From Phaeobacter cretensis (lineage in GTDB: Bacteria > Pseudomonadota > Alphaproteobacteria > Rhodobacterales > Rhodobacteraceae): a stretch of 64,000 nucleotides of DNA. The stretch is from positions 1,426,001-1,490,000 of the forward strand of contig NZ_JBKBEU010000001.1 in the NCBI RefSeq assembly GCF_047372505.1. Direction: 5' to 3'. The translations under genes were made by a program, and so were the position numbers. Positions 53,370 through 62,105 of the stretch are shown here, one piece after another. Within the stretch, counting starts at the first letter, position 1. Each line of letters begins with the position of its first letter. The notes under the pieces were generated by a model, which was not told where the DNA came from, did not search any database, and saw only the letters and a list, made by a program, of their open reading frames with translations.

Positions 53370-55162
53370 CGGTTGCAAAAGCTCAAGCGCTGCCGCTTTC
53401 GGTGGAATTTCGGCAAGGTGAAACAGCGGCGTCATTGGCGTCCCGCTTGGCCCGCAGGAATGGCGCTCCGCGCGCCATTACCTTCGGCTCTGATGTCGGT
53501 CTTACCTATCTTGGGATCACCAACGGCGAACCAGACGATGTCGCGCGGCTGGCATCTTTGGCCGGTTGCTCAGCCATGGATCTTCAGCGCGGCACGCCAC
53601 AACTTACCTCCCCGGGCTGGTTTCGGCTGGGGGCTGAAACCATCAAGTTTACGGCCTTCAACCGAACTTCTCTCAAGGCCTGCCCCGAATGCCTGAAGGA
53701 GGCAGCGATACCTACGGACGCGGCACACTTTGGCATCTGGCAACTCACCTCAGTACGGACCTGCATACGCCACGGTTGCTATTTGGTGCCAATGCCCAAG
53801 GCGCGCAGCAACAAGGACACATTTGACTTCATGCATCTGTGCGATCAATACGACCCCATTCCCTCTGAGCTCGCGAACGACGCTGATCTCAAACTGGAAA
53901 ACTACCTGCGAGACCGAGTTGAGAATGGTCCGGGCATTTCTTGGCTGGATAAATTGCCCTTCCACGTCGCGGCGCAAACCTGCGAAGGCTTTGGGCTACT
54001 GCTGACACAAGGTGCAAAGTTCAAACGTGATGACGCAACCCCTGCGCGGTGGGCAAAAGCTGGAAGCGCTGGATTTGAAGTGCTGAGAAAAGGTCCGGAT
54101 GCGTTTAGACGCAAACTCAGAGAAATCCAAGAGGCGCATCCAGTAGACAACACCCAGTACCGCACCCGCTATCGAGTTTTCTTTGAGTGGCTCCGTCATC
54201 GAGACGATGATCCTGCGTTTGATGTCATCCGTGATCTGGTGCGGGATTTCATCTTCAAGAATTTTCCGATTTCCGAAGGTGCAATCGTCCTTGGGAAGCC
54301 CTGCCCCGAGCAATACGTCCACTCTCTTTCGACAGCTCGCAGCCACTATGGTGTCTCAGGCTGGAAACTCGCACGGAGATTGGAAGCAATGGGATTGGCG
54401 ACACGCAACTCTTCGGGCCGTGGCTTTGTGCTGAGGCGTTACGTATCGACCGAAATCATCAATGACATCGTGACGGACTTCGATGCATTGCTCAATGCAA
54501 GCGAGACCGCAGAATGGCTTGGGATCGAGCGTTTCATGCTCACCAAGCTCTCGAACGCGGGCCTGATCTCCAAGTACTTCGCCGACAAAAACGCCTACCC
54601 ACACTATCACCCGCGTGAAATCGAGCGTTTCTTTGCCGTGCTACGCGATTTGGTTGCCAAGAACGATACCGACAAAACTTACCTCGATATTCCATCAGCG
54701 TCGCACCGGGTGCGCATACCGACTGAGCGGGTGGTTGAAATCATCTTGAGAAACCGGATCGCGCTGGCGATATCAGCCCGGGAAAAGGTTAAGTTTCCAA
54801 ATTTTCTGATCGCAATGGAGGACCTGAAAGGCGTCATCGCCACGGATCACGAAGGTACCGTGCGGCCAACACGCGCAGCAGAAATCCTGAACCTTAATAT
54901 CCGCACCATTCGTAAGTTACTGGATCAGCGGCACTTGATCCCACGAGAAGTTACAGAACTCCAGTCGGGGCGAAAGCGGAGGTATGTCTGTGCCAAGTCA
55001 ATGGAGAGATTTCGGGAGCGTTTTGTGTCGGTGACTGAGCTTTCCAAACAAACAGGCAGACTGCCAGGCACCGAAGCGATCTTGCAACTGGATCGAGGCA
55101 TTGTACCCCTGCCGCTTGGACCAAGATGCAATCTTATTTTTGAGCGAAAAACCATAAAATAA
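53366..55162 (+). CDS. tniQ: TniQ/TnsD-like target-selection protein
   Basis: 598 residues from MTVAKAQALPLSVEFRQGET, ATGA overlap with tnsC. N-terminal TniQ domain with zinc ligands C106-x2-C109...C133-x2-H136 (CPECLKEAA ... CIRHG). The long C-terminal part carries at least two HTH-like DNA-binding segments, SETAEWLGIERFMLTKLSNAGLIS and TRAAEILNLNIRTIRKLLDQRHLIP. Long TniQ proteins of the TnsD type bind a fixed attachment site. The insertion beside tRNA-Ala predicts that this protein recognises that gene. A strong hairpin ends the operon. Confidence 0.87.
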   Translation: MTVAKAQALPLSVEFRQGETAASLASRLARRNGAPRAITFGSDVGLTYLGITNGEPDDVARLASLAGCSAMDLQRGTPQLTSPGWFRLGAETIKFTAFNRTSLKACPECLKEAAIPTDAAHFGIWQLTSVRTCIRHGCYLVPMPKARSNKDTFDFMHLCDQYDPIPSELANDADLKLENYLRDRVENGPGISWLDKLPFHVAAQTCEGFGLLLTQGAKFKRDDATPARWAKAGSAGFEVLRKGPDAFRRKLREIQEAHPVDNTQYRTRYRVFFEWLRHRDDDPAFDVIRDLVRDFIFKNFPISEGAIVLGKPCPEQYVHSLSTARSHYGVSGWKLARRLEAMGLATRNSSGRGFVLRRYVSTEIINDIVTDFDALLNASETAEWLGIERFMLTKLSNAGLISKYFADKNAYPHYHPREIERFFAVLRDLVAKNDTDKTYLDIPSASHRVRIPTERVVEIILRNRIALAISAREKVKFPNFLIAMEDLKGVIATDHEGTVRPTRAAEILNLNIRTIRKLLDQRHLIPREVTELQSGRKRRYVCAKSMERFRERFVSVTELSKQTGRLPGTEAILQLDRGIVPLPLGPRCNLIFERKTIK

Positions 55163-55168
55163 CTGACC

Positions 55169-55198
55169 GGTCATTCTCGCGTGTCGCAGAGAATGACC
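55169..55198 (+). terminator. Terminator-like hairpin after tniQ
   Basis: GGTCATTCTC / GAGAATGACC ten-bp stem with a ten-base loop, seven bases after the stop. No strong U run follows. Confidence 0.6.
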
Positions 55199-55240
55199 GC
55201 ATAGAGCCCTCTTTGACGGATGCTGCATATTGCACAAATG

Positions 55241-55870
55241 TCAGGTATTCCTAGATGCAGCCAATCCAACGCCGCTTGCGACGAACAGGCCGCCAGTCGC
55301 CTTGTAAACACGAGTCATAACTGAGCGGGACAGTTCCAGTCCACGCACATATGCGCCAAAACACCCATAGAACGCGGCGACTGTGAAAGCACTAGCACTG
55401 ACCACTAAGACCATTCCCACTAGTTGGCCGATGCTGTTGCCATCAGCGGACAGGAACTGCGGAAACAACGCTGTGAAAAAGGCAATTGCTTTTGGATTGC
55501 TGGCGGCAACGGTGAATCCACTGGAAAAGAGCTTGAATGCCGGTTCAGCAGCTCCATGGTCCGTCGTTCCCAACGAAACGCGCTGCGCGGCGGATCGCCA
55601 AAGCTGGATGCCGACATAGATGAGGTATAGGGCTCCCGCGTACTTTATAACCGCAAACAGGATCGCCGAACTCGTGATGACCAAACCGAGACCAGCAGAT
55701 GCTGCAATCGCCTGCAAGGTTGAGGCTGAAGCGTTTCCACATGCGGTGGCCAAGCTTCGTAACCCCCCATAAGCAGCACCATGTGCGAATGCGATGAAGG
55801 TGCTGGGACCAGGTATTAACGACACGCCGAGGACGGTTCCTGCAAAAATCAGCCAGTAGGTCAGATCCAT
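55241..55870 (-). CDS. LysE-family exporter carried on the transposon
   Basis: 209 residues from MDLTYWLIFAGTVLGVSLIPGPSTFIAFAHGAAYGGLRS, with the LysE/RhtB signature LIPGPSTF and about six membrane helices; earlier in-frame ATGs lack homology. It lies between tniQ and the right end, facing the operon, and is probable cargo. The ribosome site is weak. Substrate unknown. Confidence 0.85.
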   Translation of the reverse strand: MDLTYWLIFAGTVLGVSLIPGPSTFIAFAHGAAYGGLRSLATACGNASASTLQAIAASAGLGLVITSSAILFAVIKYAGALYLIYVGIQLWRSAAQRVSLGTTDHGAAEPAFKLFSSGFTVAASNPKAIAFFTALFPQFLSADGNSIGQLVGMVLVVSASAFTVAAFYGCFGAYVRGLELSRSVMTRVYKATGGLFVASGVGLAASRNT

Positions 55871-56147
55871 GTTGGTCTTTCTATATTCCGTTGCAGCCGC
55901 AGACTGCACTGGTGCCCTCGTTTAGACAAGTGCTCCTAGGACCAGCGACTTCGGGATTGGCCTTCTTGCCTGTATGCATATGAACCGGACCTTCGAACAT
56001 AGCGCAGCGAATGCTCATAATGTCCGCTGACAAGCCATTTCCACGGTCATTTTCGAACGTCCGCTGTGGCTGAGCCAAACACGTAATGTCACTCATCAAT
56101 CGAAACCCACTTACTTGGGAGGTCGGGCCAGCATTTGTCGCAAACCG

Positions 56148-56254
56148 AGAGGCAGACTTATGTGACCAAAGAGGCAAATTTCGTTGTTCAACAGATTTTC
56201 GCCACGTTGATCTAAAAGAAAAAAATTCAACGGCAGAGGCAAAACTATGTGCCC
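56148..56254 (+). repeat. Right-end transposase-binding-like repeats (three)
   Basis: Units AGAGGCAGACTTATGTGACC (56148-56167), AGAGGCAAATTTCGTTGTTC (56170-56189) and AGAGGCAAAACTATGTGCCC (56235-56254). Spacings are 22 and 65, close to multiples of 21.7. They are inverted relative to the left-end set. Confidence 0.75.
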
Positions 56255-56261
56255 CTTCTCA

Positions 56262-56266
56262 TCTCT
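56262..56266. repeat. Right target-site duplication TCTCT
   Basis: Same five bases as the left flank (40434-40438), directly after the element's terminal TTCTCA. Confidence 0.8.
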
Positions 56267-56316
56267 TATAAACGATCACATAGTTCTGCCTTTTTGGTCA
56301 GGTATATTGCCTCTGG
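56267..56316 (+). mobile_element. Diverged second left end of a related Tn7-like element (remnant)
   Basis: Starting TATAAACGATCACATAG directly after TCTCT, this stretch aligns base for base with the intact left end at 40439 over about 50 positions (ATAGTT-T-CCTTTTT-GTCAG--ATA-TGCCTCT), in the same orientation. It contains two repeat units (minus strand, 56274-56293 and 56296-56314). No tns genes follow, so it is either a decayed end or the left end of an element whose remainder was lost or lies further right. Confidence 0.7.
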
Positions 56317-56529
56317 TTGAGCGACGATCCGATGATGCGGCTTGCGCCGTATTTTCCAAAGAACCGCGGTAAAGCAGTCAACGATGACAAGCGTCGATAC
56401 AAAAGGCGCAACCGCATGGAGATCATGTTTGGTCGACTGAAAGATTGGCGGCGTGTCGCAACCCGCTATGACCGCTGTCCCAAGGTCTTCTTATCTGCGA
56501 TTGCTCTCGCAGCAACTGTCTTGTTCTAG
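56317..56529 (+). pseudogene. IS5-family transposase C-terminal fragment
   Basis: About 70 codons; the part NDDKRRYKRRNRMEIMFGRLKDWRRVATRYDRC is the conserved C-terminus of IS5/IS427-type DDE transposases. The rest of the gene and the left end of the insertion sequence are absent. It abuts the second left-end remnant, so IS insertion or deletion has eroded this junction. Confidence 0.8.
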
Positions 56530-56611
56530 TTGTGTGTCCTGAGCCTAGGCGGCGCCAGATTTGACCAAGTGCATTTTACGATCTGAGGGGCTTATTCGCC
56601 GCATCGCAAAA

Positions 56612-58224
56612 TCAACGATGATCTACCAATAGCAGTTCGGCAGCTTTTTCACCGATCAAGATTGCCGGTGCGTTTGTGTAGCCGCTGGTGATGGATGGCA
56701 TGATCGAGGCATCCGCGATGCGTAAACTGGTTATTCCATGCAGCCTAAGCCTTGCATCGACCACCGCATTCACATCTTGGCCCATCCGGCAAGTCGATGT
56801 CGGATGGTAAATGGTCTGTGACAGATTACGCGCCACTTCCAGACACTCTTCATCCGAGATTGGCGGGCTCAGAGGTACATGCTCACGCACAATAAATGGC
56901 GAAAGCGCGTTGGTTTTTGTCATGGCACGGGCAAACCGTACCGCGCGGATTGCACAGAGCTGATCGGCGGTTGCCGACAGATAGTATGGCACGATTTTAG
57001 GATATGCTTTCGGGTCAGGAGAGCCAATATGGATGTGACCGTGACTTTCCGGACGCAACTGGCACACCGCTGAGGTGAAGCCGGAAAACGGATGCATCTC
57101 GATGCCCGGTTTATCTGCCGATAATGGCTGAAAATGGAATTGAATGTCAGGAATGTCCGCGTCGTCGGTTGAACGGGCAAAAATACAGACCTGACTTGCA
57201 CCCAGGCTCATCGGGCCGGACCGGTTCAATGCGTACTGAAGCGCGATCCCCATCCGTTTGAAGACGCTGTTGATCGCATCGTTTAGGGTGGGAACGTTGA
57301 CTTCATAGACCAGTCGAGTTTGCAGGTGGTCTTGCAAGGCTTCGCCGACGCCCGGCAGTTCGTGGCACAGCGCGATGCCAGCATTTTGCAGCACATCACC
57401 GCGCCCAATGCCTGAAAGCTCAAGGATTTGAGGTGAGCCGATGGCGCCTGCTGAAAGGATGACTTCGCCGCCGTCGCGCAGACGGACCTGTCGGTCGTGA
57501 CCCTTTTGCGCAAAGGCGACACAAATCACACGTTTCGGGTCATCATTGGCAAAGATCAACCGTTGTACCAGCGCATTGGTCTCAATCGTCAAATTAGAAC
57601 GTTTGCCGCGTATCGGTGTGATAAATGCCCTTGCCGAGGAACAGCGCAGGCCTTTGCGGGCGGTCTGATGAAAATAGCCCGCGCCTTCCTGCTTGGCACC
57701 GTTGTAATCGTCATTGCGTGGAACGCCCATTTCAACAGCCGCATCAATGAATGCCTCTGAAATTGGGCTTTTGGCGCGGATGGTTGAGACCGCCAAGCCG
57801 CCACGACCGCCGTGATGTTCGCTTTCACCGGCCTCATGTGCTTCTGAGCGTTTGAAAAGGGGGAGCACATCGTCCCAGGACCATCCCGGGTTTCCGGCCT
57901 GCGCCCAGTCGTCATAATCGCGTGGATTGCCACGCACATACAGCAACCCATTGATAGAGCTTGATCCGCCCATGCCTTTTCCGCGCGGCCAGTCGAGGCT
58001 GCGACCATTCAAACCCGGATCGGGTTCGGCTTTGTAGCACCAATCCGTTTTCGGATTGTGCAGCGTCTTGAAATAGCCAACCGGCACGTGAATCCACGGG
58101 TTAGTGTCCCGCCCGCCTGCCTCGATCAGCAGTACGCGGCTCTTAGGGTTCGCCGACAGACGATTGGCCAGTACACATCCAGCTGATCCGGCCCGAGCAC
58201 TATAAAAGCATAGCTTTGAGCCAT
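56612..58224 (-). pseudogene. GMC-family oxidoreductase (choline dehydrogenase-like), frameshifted near the N-terminus
   Basis: The natural start is the ATG at 58224, overlapping the sulfatase stop by one base (TAATG). It reads MAQSYAFIVLG, the expected first strand of the FAD-binding fold. The next codons fall in another frame (AGSAGCVLANRLSANP), so one base is missing near 58192 within the GxGxxG motif. From there the frame is open to 56612, giving about 537 residues in total with GMC signatures WPRGKGMGGSSSINGLLYVRG and SAGAIGSPQILELSGIG and the C-terminal HPTSTCRMG. A sequencing error or true inactivation are both possible. Coupling to the sulfatase suggests oxidation of released choline-like alcohol. 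Confidence 0.85.
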
Positions 58225-59759
58225 TATTCGGAATCAGGTTGTGCAGGTGCGACATAGGGAAGGCGCGCGCGGGCTTTGGTGTCGGCGGCCCCTGCGTTGC
58301 GGATATAGCGTTGGTCATCGTCCAGCCTGACCTTGTTGACATAGGTTGGCGCGCCACCAGTCACACGGTGGATTGCCAGACGGCGTTCCTGACTAGCGCG
58401 GATTTCGGTGCGCAGCGCGTCAGGGTCCCAGCCATCAAACAAAATCTCGGTCAATTCTGCTTCGATAGCTGCATGTTCGGGTCGCGCTGCAAGGTTGTCC
58501 AACTCGTTCGGATCCGCTGTGACATCATAAAGCAGGGTGTCATGTCCTTCGAGCCACATGAGCTTCCATTGGCCCTTTTTTACCATCCGGCTTGGCCCGG
58601 TCGAACCATCGGCGGCGAATTCGGAGATTGCCATATCGGCCATATCCGACGTGTCACCATTGAGCGCAGGAAGAAGCGAAGTGCCATCACAGGGCGCGAC
58701 GTATCCGGTGAATTCCTCGTTAGATGCCAGATCAAGCAATGTCGGCATAAGATCGATGAGTGAGATGTTCTGTTCAACCCGTGATGGCTTGAACCGATCC
58801 GGTGCTACCACAATGAAAGGCACATGTGCGGCCCATTCGAAGAAGTGCTGCTTGAACCACATGCCACGTTCGCCCATCATCTCGCCGTGGTCCGAGGTGA
58901 AGATAACAATGGTATTGTCCGCCAGCCCGGTCTGGTTGAGGACCTCCATGATCTCACCGACCTTGTCGTCGATATAGGAGATCATGCCGTAGTATCCATG
59001 ACGGGCCATGCGGCGGCGCTCATCGGTGACGGTGAATTTGTCCCGCGCCTGACAGTAATGCAGGTTGCGGCTCAGATGATCCATCTCGTCCAATTCCAGC
59101 GGCGGAACGCTGGGGGCTTCTATATCATCGTGATCGTAGCGATCCCAGTATTCTTGCCCAATCACAAAGGGCGAATGGGGGCTGGTGAATGAAATGGTCA
59201 GCTGAAATGGTTTGTCATCCGCCTTGCGCGCCAGATCGTAAAGCGCTTGTTTTCCATTATAAGCGACCTCATCGTCATAATCCATTTGCATGGTACGCAC
59301 GGCCGGGCCGCTCTCAATGATCGGGGCCATGGTGAGGTTTGTGGGTCTATATTCGCGCCCCTTTGACCAATCTACCGTCCATGCGAAATTCGCGGGGTAA
59401 ATTTCGGTCGTGTGGCGTTTTTCGTAGCCGTGCAATTGGTCCGGACCAACAAAATGCATTTTACCGGACAGTTCGCTGCGATAGCCCATATCGCGCAGGT
59501 AGTGGCAGAAGGTGGGCTGATCCGCATGAAATTCGCTGGCGTTATCGTACATGCCCATGGAAAACGGCAGGCGTCCGGTATGCATCGATGCACGCGATGG
59601 GCCGCACATTGGCAAATTACAATAACAATTTTCAAAAACCACACCCGCCTCAGCCAGCGCTGAGATGTTGGGATCCTTCACCGTCTGGTTGCCATGGGCA
59701 GACAGCGCGTTCGCTGCCAACTGGTCGACCTGAATGAGAAGAATATTTGGGGCTGTCAT
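58224..59759 (-). CDS. Sulfatase, choline-sulfatase-like
   Basis: 511 residues opening MTAPNILLIQVDQLAANALSAHGN. The active-site signature CGPSR with Cys52 is the residue converted to formylglycine. Alkaline-phosphatase-type metal residues appear in NILLIQVDQ and FTSDHGEMMGERG. The C-terminal GWDPDALRTEIRASQERR...YIRN resembles the choline-sulfatase-specific C-terminal domain, pointing to BetC-like hydrolysis of choline-O-sulfate. No signal peptide is visible, so it is cytoplasmic. Its stop overlaps the GMC gene start. The substrate remains inferred. Confidence 0.85.
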   Translation of the reverse strand: MTAPNILLIQVDQLAANALSAHGNQTVKDPNISALAEAGVVFENCYCNLPMCGPSRASMHTGRLPFSMGMYDNASEFHADQPTFCHYLRDMGYRSELSGKMHFVGPDQLHGYEKRHTTEIYPANFAWTVDWSKGREYRPTNLTMAPIIESGPAVRTMQMDYDDEVAYNGKQALYDLARKADDKPFQLTISFTSPHSPFVIGQEYWDRYDHDDIEAPSVPPLELDEMDHLSRNLHYCQARDKFTVTDERRRMARHGYYGMISYIDDKVGEIMEVLNQTGLADNTIVIFTSDHGEMMGERGMWFKQHFFEWAAHVPFIVVAPDRFKPSRVEQNISLIDLMPTLLDLASNEEFTGYVAPCDGTSLLPALNGDTSDMADMAISEFAADGSTGPSRMVKKGQWKLMWLEGHDTLLYDVTADPNELDNLAARPEHAAIEAELTEILFDGWDPDALRTEIRASQERRLAIHRVTGGAPTYVNKVRLDDDQRYIRNAGAADTKARARLPYVAPAQPDSE

Positions 59760-59827
59760 CGTGGTTTTCCTATTTCAAAAAGCGCCCGACCAGCGAGCCG
59801 GTCGGGATGGTTTCACGTCAGGGCGGA

Positions 59828-60805
59828 CTAGCGGACTACCATGCCAAGCTTGTCAGCAACCACGCGGAACGTGTTGAACTGCTGCTCAACAAATGCGCGC
59901 GTCTCTTCTGGTGACATCACGGTTGGAATGGAACCCAATTCAGCTGTCGCTGCATTCCAGCTTTCGTCATTCTTAAGGCTTTCCAAAGTAGCGACCCACG
60001 TATCAACCGCCTCTTGATCCATGCCACCTGGCCCCCACACACCTGACCAACCGACAACGGTGTTCAGGTTGGGATGACCCACTTCAGTCGCGGTCGGTGT
60101 CTCCGGAATCCGATCAACACGTTCGGGCGTTGTGACCACCAGCGCACGCAGCTGGCCGCTTTCTATACCGCCAATCAAGCCCGAAAGGTTATGAAAGATA
60201 AAGTCTGCGTTGCCGCTGATAACGGCTGCGGTTGCATTGCCGCCGCCTTTGAAGGGCACGTGGATATGCGCATCACTACTGACACCCAGATCGTCGATCA
60301 CGATCAGTGAGGCCATATGCAAAAGCGTTCCGACACCGGCGGAAGAATAGGTCAGCTTTTCGTCGCCCTTCAGCGCAGCGGCCAGGTCTTCGAATGTCTG
60401 ATAAGGCGAATCCGCAGCAACCGCGATGGCAAACGGATTCAACTCGACAATCCCCAGCATGGTAAACTCATCCCATGTATAAGGGATGGTTTCGTTCATC
60501 GCGGGCACCGTCGCTTGTGAGCCAACACGGCTCATCAAAACCTGATGGCCATCTTTCGGGCCTTTGGCGACCATGGTCGATCCGGTGACGCCGGCGGCAC
60601 CGGTCTGGTTCACGACCAGAACGGCCTCACCCAAATATTCCGTGGCTTCATTCCCAATGATCCGCGCTGCCAGATCGGCAGCCCCCCCTGGGCCATACGG
60701 CACCACGACCGTGATCGGCTTGGTGGGATATTCCGCAAATACGGTACCTGCCGCCCCCACGATCGTGAATCCCGCAGCAATCGCTGCATTTATAAGCATT
60801 TTCAT
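59828..60805 (-). CDS. Tripartite tricarboxylate transporter binding protein (TctC/Bug family)
   Basis: 325 residues. Signal peptide about 1-24 (GTVFAEYPTKPI), then the Bug-family start YPTKPITVVVPYGPGGAADLAARI and the ligand loops VVNQTGAAGVTGSTMVAKGPKDG and YSSAGVGTLLHMASL. It binds small carboxylates or related solutes in the periplasm for TctAB. It precedes the sulfatase gene in a leftward unit and is divergent from the ROK regulator and tctBA. Confidence 0.9.
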   Translation of the reverse strand: MKMLINAAIAAGFTIVGAAGTVFAEYPTKPITVVVPYGPGGAADLAARIIGNEATEYLGEAVLVVNQTGAAGVTGSTMVAKGPKDGHQVLMSRVGSQATVPAMNETIPYTWDEFTMLGIVELNPFAIAVAADSPYQTFEDLAAALKGDEKLTYSSAGVGTLLHMASLIVIDDLGVSSDAHIHVPFKGGGNATAAVISGNADFIFHNLSGLIGGIESGQLRALVVTTPERVDRIPETPTATEVGHPNLNTVVGWSGVWGPGGMDQEAVDTWVATLESLKNDESWNAATAELGSIPTVMSPEETRAFVEQQFNTFRVVADKLGMVVR

Positions 60806-60857
60806 AATGTTACCTCTCTACCTTCCCTGTTGACAGTTCGTTTTATTGTTGATTCTG

Positions 60858-60889
60858 ACATCAAGTTAGTTTAATTGCTTACATCAAGT
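60858..60889. promoter_or_regulatory. Direct repeat in the divergent tctC/ROK promoter
   Basis: ACATCAAGT occurs at 60858-60866 and 60881-60889 (23-bp period), within an AT-rich 106-bp gap between divergent genes. It is a candidate operator for the ROK regulator; inference only. Confidence 0.35.
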
Positions 60890-60911
60890 AAACAAATATG
60901 TTGGATTTCAC

Positions 60912-62105
60912 ATGAGCGCTCATCGACTGGAGCAGGATCAAGGCACCCGCAATCGCAACCGGGTCATTGCCGAGATTTTGCGCAGGCCCGGCCTGTCACG
61001 GACGGACATTGGCAATGCTGTCGGGCTCAATGTGGCAAGCGTTTCGCGCATTACACGAGACTTGATTGATGCGAATTTAATCCGGGAATCTGATGCATTC
61101 GGACCCAAAGGAAGACCGGGTCGGCGTTTCGTCGGGCTGAAACCCAATGGCGACGGCGGATACATTATTGGCATCGGCCTGAACGCGTTTCGGCAGTCGG
61201 TTACTCTGGCGGATCTTGAAAATCGCAAAATTGCAGAGTGGGTGTCCAGCGACACGCCCGATAAAGATGGAGAGGCGTTTATGCGCCTGTGTTTGGCGCA
61301 AGCGGCAGAAATGCTGGGCGATCATGTTACCGACCGCAGTCGGTTCTTTGGGGTCGGTATTGCTGTCGCTGCGGAGTTGAGCCGGGATCGCAGCCAAATC
61401 TTGCGCGCCCCTGTTTTCGGATGGGACAAGCCAATCGCGATCGCTGAGATCGTCCGAGAGGTTCTTGAGGCACCCTTGGTGCTTGATACACCGACATCGG
61501 CAATCAACAAGGCCGAAGCAGAACAAGGGCTTGGAATCGGCTTTGCGAACCTGACAACCCTATATTGTTCATTGGGTTTCGGTATCGGCATTCGCCAACA
61601 GGGCGACGACAATGGCGCCGGGCAGGAATTCGGCAGAGTACTGACGGAAAGCAAAGCGCCAGACGGCAGTGGACGGACACTGTCCCAAGCCTGCGGCGGG
61701 CTATCATTGCTTGAGGTGACACGCGGCAGTGTCGCGCTCTCGGGCCAACCTGATGCGACACTTAGCGCAATGTTGGTCGAAGATGTGGTCCGCGCTGTAA
61801 ACGACGCACAAATTCAAGCGCTGCTCAGAGAACGCGGCAAACGCACGGCAGAATACTTTGCGCTTGTTCTAGAGGTAGGTCAGCCAGAACGGGTGTTGCT
61901 GGCGGGGGCGCTGGCCAAGTCACCTGACTTTGTTTCGGGCTTTCAACAGGCGCTAAAGACCTGCCTTGGGCATCCCGATCGCAGACCAGATGTCCGTTGT
62001 TCCGATATGACACCAACAGGCGCAAGCCGCTGGCTTTCCCTGCGCGACAACGTAGCGATGGGAAATCTGGATCTTGCATCCCTAAAACAGGAGACCACTG
62101 CATGA
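60912..62105 (+). CDS. ROK-family transcriptional regulator
   Basis: 397 residues. N-terminal winged HTH RNRNRVIAEILRRPGLSRTDIGNAVGLNVASVSRITRDLIDANLIRES, then a ROK sugar-kinase-like domain with ATP-type GVGIAVAAELSRD and GFGIGIRQQGD stretches. The family zinc-binding CxCGxxGC is not evident, so it may bind ligand without that motif. It overlaps tctB by four bases and is divergent from tctC and the sulfatase genes, so it probably controls both arms. The effector is unknown. Confidence 0.87.
   Translation: MSAHRLEQDQGTRNRNRVIAEILRRPGLSRTDIGNAVGLNVASVSRITRDLIDANLIRESDAFGPKGRPGRRFVGLKPNGDGGYIIGIGLNAFRQSVTLADLENRKIAEWVSSDTPDKDGEAFMRLCLAQAAEMLGDHVTDRSRFFGVGIAVAAELSRDRSQILRAPVFGWDKPIAIAEIVREVLEAPLVLDTPTSAINKAEAEQGLGIGFANLTTLYCSLGFGIGIRQQGDDNGAGQEFGRVLTESKAPDGSGRTLSQACGGLSLLEVTRGSVALSGQPDATLSAMLVEDVVRAVNDAQIQALLRERGKRTAEYFALVLEVGQPERVLLAGALAKSPDFVSGFQQALKTCLGHPDRRPDVRCSDMTPTGASRWLSLRDNVAMGNLDLASLKQETTA

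Larger units (their letters stand above)
40439..56261 (+). mobile_element. Tn7-like transposon with Gabija-like cargo, 15,823 bp
   Basis: The element starts TGTAAATTGTCGGATAG and ends, read inward on the minus strand, TGAGAAGGGGCACATAG; over 27 terminal positions 18 match, including TAGTTTT-CCT. Termini are TG...CA, and a 5-bp TCTCT duplication flanks it. Spaced repeats of the type AGAGGCANNACTATGTG occur in inverted orientation at the two ends (three at each). The core genes are an HTH regulator and tnsA-tnsB-tnsC-tniQ, read rightward. Cargo comprises a Gabija-like pair, a DUF4238 protein, an HNH-like protein, a small ORF and a LysE exporter. No CRISPR-associated genes are present. Insertion next to tRNA-Ala suggests TniQ-directed targeting. 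Confidence 0.85.

Noticed and set aside
40439..56261. CRISPR-associated transposon (CAST)
   Set aside because: The core genes are Tn7-like, but I found no Cas effector, Cascade genes, or repeat-spacer array between the ends.
40432..56316. The about 50-bp direct similarity at the two sides of the island as attL/attR of a tRNA integrase element
   Set aside because: No integrase gene is present, the right copy carries no tRNA 3' end, and the similarity starts exactly after TCTCT and consists of transposon-end repeats. Tandem transposon left ends explain it better.
58225..58357. Upstream N-terminus for the GMC protein in its main open frame
   Set aside because: This stretch is antisense-free but overlaps the sulfatase C-terminus in another frame and has no GMC similarity. 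The frameshift explanation recovers the expected first strand.
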